Assembly (NCBI RefSeq): GCF_000190635.1
Contig: NC_015172.1
Span: 3,342,740 to 3,406,739 of the forward strand
DNA: 64,000 bases
Source of the DNA: Syntrophobotulus glycolicus DSM 8271
GTDB taxonomy: Bacteria; Bacillota; Desulfitobacteriia; Desulfitobacteriales; Syntrophobotulaceae
Direction: 5' to 3'
In this document: one piece after another, positions 61,483-64,000 of the stretch
How positions within the stretch are numbered: the first letter of the stretch is position 1
Layout: every line of letters begins with the position of its first letter
Notes under the pieces: model-generated
Seen by the model: the letters and a program-made list of their open reading frames with translations, nothing else
Database searches by the model: none
Told to the model about the DNA's origin: nothing
Made by a program: the position numbers and the translations under genes

Positions 61483-62226
61483 CTATGATGAAAAGTTATT
61501 GAGATTCCCATCAGAGTCGTCTTTCTCCCCAAGACTTTCTTTGTACCCGGTCCGGTTATAATCTCTGCCTCGAAAATCATCTCGATAATCCCGGCCTGAC
61601 TCCCGAGAACGTTTCAGAGAAATAACTACCCTTCTATGCGGCTCATCACCTTCACTAAAGGTTGCAATCTTCCATTCATTTTGTAATGCGGTATGAATAA
61701 TTCGCCTTTCTTGAGGACTCATTGGTTCTAAAACAACCCTGCTGCCAGTCTTTTTTACTTTCTCGGCAAGCCTTTTAGCCAGTCTGACTAAAGTGTCTTC
61801 CCGTCTTTTTCTGTAGCCCTCCACATCGATAATAATCCTCATTTTTTCCGATAATCTCCGGCCAACAGCAAGATTGGTCAAAAACTGTATAGATTCCAGA
61901 GTATCTCCGCGACGTCCGATTAATATCCCTAAATCATTACCGGTAATATTCACGGCAATATGCTCATCACGCCGAAAGACCTCAAAACTTGCCCCAACAT
62001 CCATGGCTTTCGTAAGATTCTCAAGGAATTTGCAGGCAATCGCACCGGCATCATCTTCATATAAGACCTTTACTTTTGCTAATTTTCCTCCAAATAAACC
62101 AAATAACCCCTTTGATGGCTCTTCTAAAACTTCAATGTCTACTTCATTTTTGCAAACCCCTAATTCTTCCAAGCATAAACCAATAGCTTCATCCAAAGTT
62201 TTTGCTGATTTTTCCGCGACTTTCAT
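61483..62226 (-). CDS. jag: RNA-binding protein KhpB/Jag
   Basis: Jag (KhpB, SpoIIIJ-associated) is an RNA-binding regulator of cell elongation and division. The 247-residue protein has a Jag_N domain (about 1-50), a KH domain with GILIGRRGDTLES, and an R3H domain with PQERRIIHTAL. The last ~40 residues are charged and Arg/Asp/Gly-rich, probably disordered. GGGGAGG precedes the ATG. It follows yidC. Confidence 0.96.
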   Translation of the reverse strand: MKVAEKSAKTLDEAIGLCLEELGVCKNEVDIEVLEEPSKGLFGLFGGKLAKVKVLYEDDAGAIACKFLENLTKAMDVGASFEVFRRDEHIAVNITGNDLGILIGRRGDTLESIQFLTNLAVGRRLSEKMRIIIDVEGYRKRREDTLVRLAKRLAEKVKKTGSRVVLEPMSPQERRIIHTALQNEWKIATFSEGDEPHRRVVISLKRSRESGRDYRDDFRGRDYNRTGYKESLGEKDDSDGNLNNFSS

Positions 62227-62255
62227 TGCGTATCCTCCCCGCGAATAGATAAAAC

Positions 62256-62948
62256 CTAAGCACTCTTTGCTTTACTTTGCTTTTCTAAATGATTATTGAT
62301 ATAAAGAGTCTGAATCGCAGACACAATATTCATCGTAATAATGTAAATACCAAGGCCCGAAGGAACCGATGCCGTAATATAAGCAAGAAAGAAAGGCATA
62401 ACAATGAGCATTATCTTTTGAGTTTGTTTGGCACTTTCCGGTTGAGAAGCAGAAACAGTGGAGCTGCTGGTCGTTTTAGACATCAAATATGTCGAAAGCC
62501 CCGCAGCGATCGGCAGTATAAGATGATAATCCGGTGTAAAACCATACTTAACAGTAAGATTAAATCCCAAGAACATGGCACTCGCTTCATTACCATAGGG
62601 AAAAATCATCAAAGCCTTATAAAAGGCCCACAAAATGGGCATCTGAATCAAAAGAGGAAGACAGCCCATGTACGGATTAGCTTTTTCCTTAGCGTACAGC
62701 TCCATAACCTTTTGATTAGCTTTAACCTTATCTTTGGCATACTTCTTCTGAATGTCCGTGATCATCGGTGTAAGCTCCATCATCTTGCGCATAGAAGCCG
62801 TTTGCTTATAAGTAAGCGGAAAAAGAATAATTTTTATGATAATGGTAAAAAGGATAATTGCTACCCCATAATAGGGAAGCCCTACCAAAGAAGTCAGATT
62901 AAACAGAATATCCAGAAAATTAATCATTCCATCAACAACAAAACTCAC
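62256..62948 (-). CDS. yidC: Membrane protein insertase YidC/SpoIIIJ
   Basis: YidC inserts proteins into the membrane, alone or with SecYEG. The 230-residue protein has five helices and the hydrophilic groove Arg in KQTASMRKMMELTP. It lacks the lipobox Cys of typical Firmicute YidC and begins directly at the first core helix. A GTG start follows AAGGAGG. It is between yidD and jag. Confidence 0.95.
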   Translation of the reverse strand: MSFVVDGMINFLDILFNLTSLVGLPYYGVAIILFTIIIKIILFPLTYKQTASMRKMMELTPMITDIQKKYAKDKVKANQKVMELYAKEKANPYMGCLPLLIQMPILWAFYKALMIFPYGNEASAMFLGFNLTVKYGFTPDYHLILPIAAGLSTYLMSKTTSSSTVSASQPESAKQTQKIMLIVMPFFLAYITASVPSGLGIYIITMNIVSAIQTLYINNHLEKQSKAKSA

Positions 62949-62959
62949 GAAAATCCTCC

Positions 62960-63184
62960 TTAAACGGGATCATACCCACCGGAATGGAAAGGGTTGCATT
63001 TTAAAATCCTAAGAAATGATTTTCCTAATCCTTTAAGTATTCCATATTTTGTAATCGCCTGAATGGCATATTCGGAACATGTCGGATAAAATCGGCAGCT
63101 TCGGGGTTTTATAGGGGACAGAACTCTCTGATAAATCATAATCATCCCGACTAATATCTTTATTATCCCTTTTCTAATTACCAT
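62960..63184 (-). CDS. yidD: Membrane protein insertion efficiency factor YidD
   Basis: YidD is a small amphipathic protein that aids membrane insertion. The 74-residue protein has the invariant motif [20 protein letters not shown] and HSGGYDPV. It overlaps rnpA by 11 bases, and yidC follows 11 bases later. Confidence 0.97.
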   Translation of the reverse strand: MVIRKGIIKILVGMIMIYQRVLSPIKPRSCRFYPTCSEYAIQAITKYGILKGLGKSFLRILKCNPFHSGGYDPV

Positions 63185-63509
63185 CTGCGACTCCCGCTTT
63201 ACGTAACATAAATAAAACAGACTTTTCTACCTCAGCATATGTAGCCCGGATGATATCCCGCCGAGCAATCAATACAACTTGATAACCGGGCTTTATCCGG
63301 CTTAAATTAAGGCGAACAGCTTCTCTCATTAATCTCTTTGCTCTATTTCTTTTGACAGAATTCCCGACTTTTTTGGAAGCAATAAACCCAAAACAAGTGT
63401 CACCCTTCACTAAATAGATCACCGCTTGTCTTGATGTATAACTCCGTCCGGCGGCAAAAGTCCGCTGGAAATCTCCAGATTTTTTCAATCTCAGTCCTTT
63501 TTTGAGCAT
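63174..63509 (-). CDS. rnpA: Ribonuclease P protein component
   Basis: RnpA helps the RNase P RNA trim tRNA 5' ends. The 111-residue basic protein has the [25 protein letters not shown] motif segment split across the RNR region. The frame opens earlier, but GGGGGGT lies four bases before the ATG at 63509. It follows rpmH. Confidence 0.97.
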   Translation of the reverse strand: MLKKGLRLKKSGDFQRTFAAGRSYTSRQAVIYLVKGDTCFGFIASKKVGNSVKRNRAKRLMREAVRLNLSRIKPGYQVVLIARRDIIRATYAEVEKSVLFMLRKAGVADGN

Positions 63510-63543
63510 AATACCCCCCATCCCTTTAGGGCTATGATCATAA

Positions 63544-63567
63544 AAAGGCCACATTTATGCGGCCTTT
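63544..63567 (-). terminator. Attenuator hairpin between rpmH and rnpA
   Basis: AAAGGCC/GGCCTTT arms (63544-63550, 63561-63567) with additional pairs are followed by TTTTTAT on the minus strand and overlap the rpmH stop. It probably lowers rnpA expression relative to rpmH. Confidence 0.7.
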
Positions 63568-63700
63568 AGACTGTCAATTTCTTACGACCTTTCAAACGAC
63601 GACGTTTCAAAACATTACGTCCAGTTGCCGACTTCATTCTGGACAGAAAACCGTGAACTTTTTTATGACGCCTGTTCTTAGGCTGATAAGTCATCTTCAT
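63566..63700 (-). CDS. rpmH: 50S ribosomal protein L34
   Basis: L34 is the smallest large-subunit protein. The 44-residue frame is rich in Arg and Lys and contains [15 protein letters not shown] and [17 protein letters not shown] precedes the ATG at 63700; a second ATG is at codon 3. It is the first gene of the rpmH-rnpA-yidD-yidC-jag cluster adjoining the origin. Confidence 0.98.
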   Translation of the reverse strand: MKMTYQPKNRRHKKVHGFLSRMKSATGRNVLKRRRLKGRKKLTV

Positions 63701-63766
63701 TCGTAAACACCCCCTTACGAAAACACCAATCATTACAATCAATAGGTAAATAAAGACTCACAGAAA

Positions 63767-63796
63767 ATTATACTCTAACGTTTTTTATTATGTCAA
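63767..63796 (-). promoter_or_regulatory. Consensus promoter of rpmH
   Basis: TTGACA (63791-63796) and TATAAT (63767-63772) are both perfect hexamers on the minus strand with an 18-base spacer, about 67 bases upstream of rpmH. Confidence 0.8.
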
Positions 63797-63840
63797 GGAA
63801 ACAGTAATTTTAAGGTGTTTACATCATTGTGAATTTCCTA

Positions 63841-64000
63841 TGACTATTGCGTGAATAGCTGTGTGGACAAATTGAACTATGATATTTTATTGTTGATAAG
63901 ACCCTAAAAACTTGGTATTATAATTTTACCATTTATACTATTATGATATGTAAATAAATATTATTCTATATTTTTATATTGTTATCCACAAGTGTGTATA
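63841..64000. other. Left part of the replication origin (oriC) with DnaA boxes
   Basis: TTATCCACA, a perfect DnaA box, is at 63982-63990 on the plus strand. TTGTCCACA is at 63862-63870 and TTATCAACA at 63891-63899 on the minus strand. The stretch between is highly AT-rich. This lies next to rpmH, where oriC and dnaA are found in Firmicutes. The window ends inside it, so the full box cluster and dnaA are not visible. Confidence 0.8.

Overview
This looks like about 64 kb of a spore-forming, anaerobic Firmicute of class Clostridia, on one side of its replication origin. Spore genes (a SASP, YyaC, a spore-type Lon protease, a SpoIIIJ-type YidC), the clostridial SCIFF/ScfB pair, several c-di-GMP proteins, a 1415-residue dehydratase-activase fusion and the moderate GC content suggest a Desulfitobacterium/Dehalobacter/Syntrophobotulus-like lineage. 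That placement is inference. The right edge carries the usual origin order: rpmH, rnpA, yidD, yidC, jag, mnmE, mnmG, rsmG, parA, parB and parS, then DnaA boxes; dnaA should lie just beyond base 64000. Almost all genes are on the minus strand, away from the origin. The few plus-strand islands (transporter/crcB, the SASP, a terpene-cyclase/ABC cluster, DUF3343/desulfurase, yyaC) stand out against that pattern.

Layout, left to right. 0-13 kb: two c-di-GMP proteins, one behind a c-di-GMP-I riboswitch; a TDT-family carrier; a fluoride channel; LarC; a GDT1/TMEM165-family cation exporter behind a yybP-ykoY manganese riboswitch; a secondary-alcohol dehydrogenase; deoC with a GntR regulator; rlmH; a tandem HD/HD-GYP protein; a spore protein. 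13-24 kb: the activase fusion, htrA and yycJ, a very small membrane peptide, a molybdopterin oxidoreductase, the SCIFF maturase and its 46-residue precursor, and a lipoprotein. 24-28 kb: tRNAs Gly, Phe and Glu, an ECF-type Ni/Co transporter (CbiMQO) and trmB.

28-41 kb is the most accessory-looking part. A stand-alone class II terpene-cyclase-like protein with a DxDD motif sits in one operon with an ABC transporter. It is followed by a NarL-type two-component system, a glycosyltransferase, the tail of a decayed alpha/beta hydrolase, a three-gene ABC-2 exporter, and a PadR-controlled operon holding an FtsW/RodA-type protein with an N-terminal HAAS-like domain.

41-64 kb is mostly housekeeping: tRNA-Lys, purA, dnaB, a Lon-family protease, rplI, yybS, rpsR-ssb-rpsF, ychF and cvpA, then a lone LivJ-type binding protein, a DUF3343/cysteine-desulfurase pair that may handle labile sulfur or selenium, yyaC, and the partition and origin genes. 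No rRNA, CRISPR array, insertion sequence or prophage was recognised.
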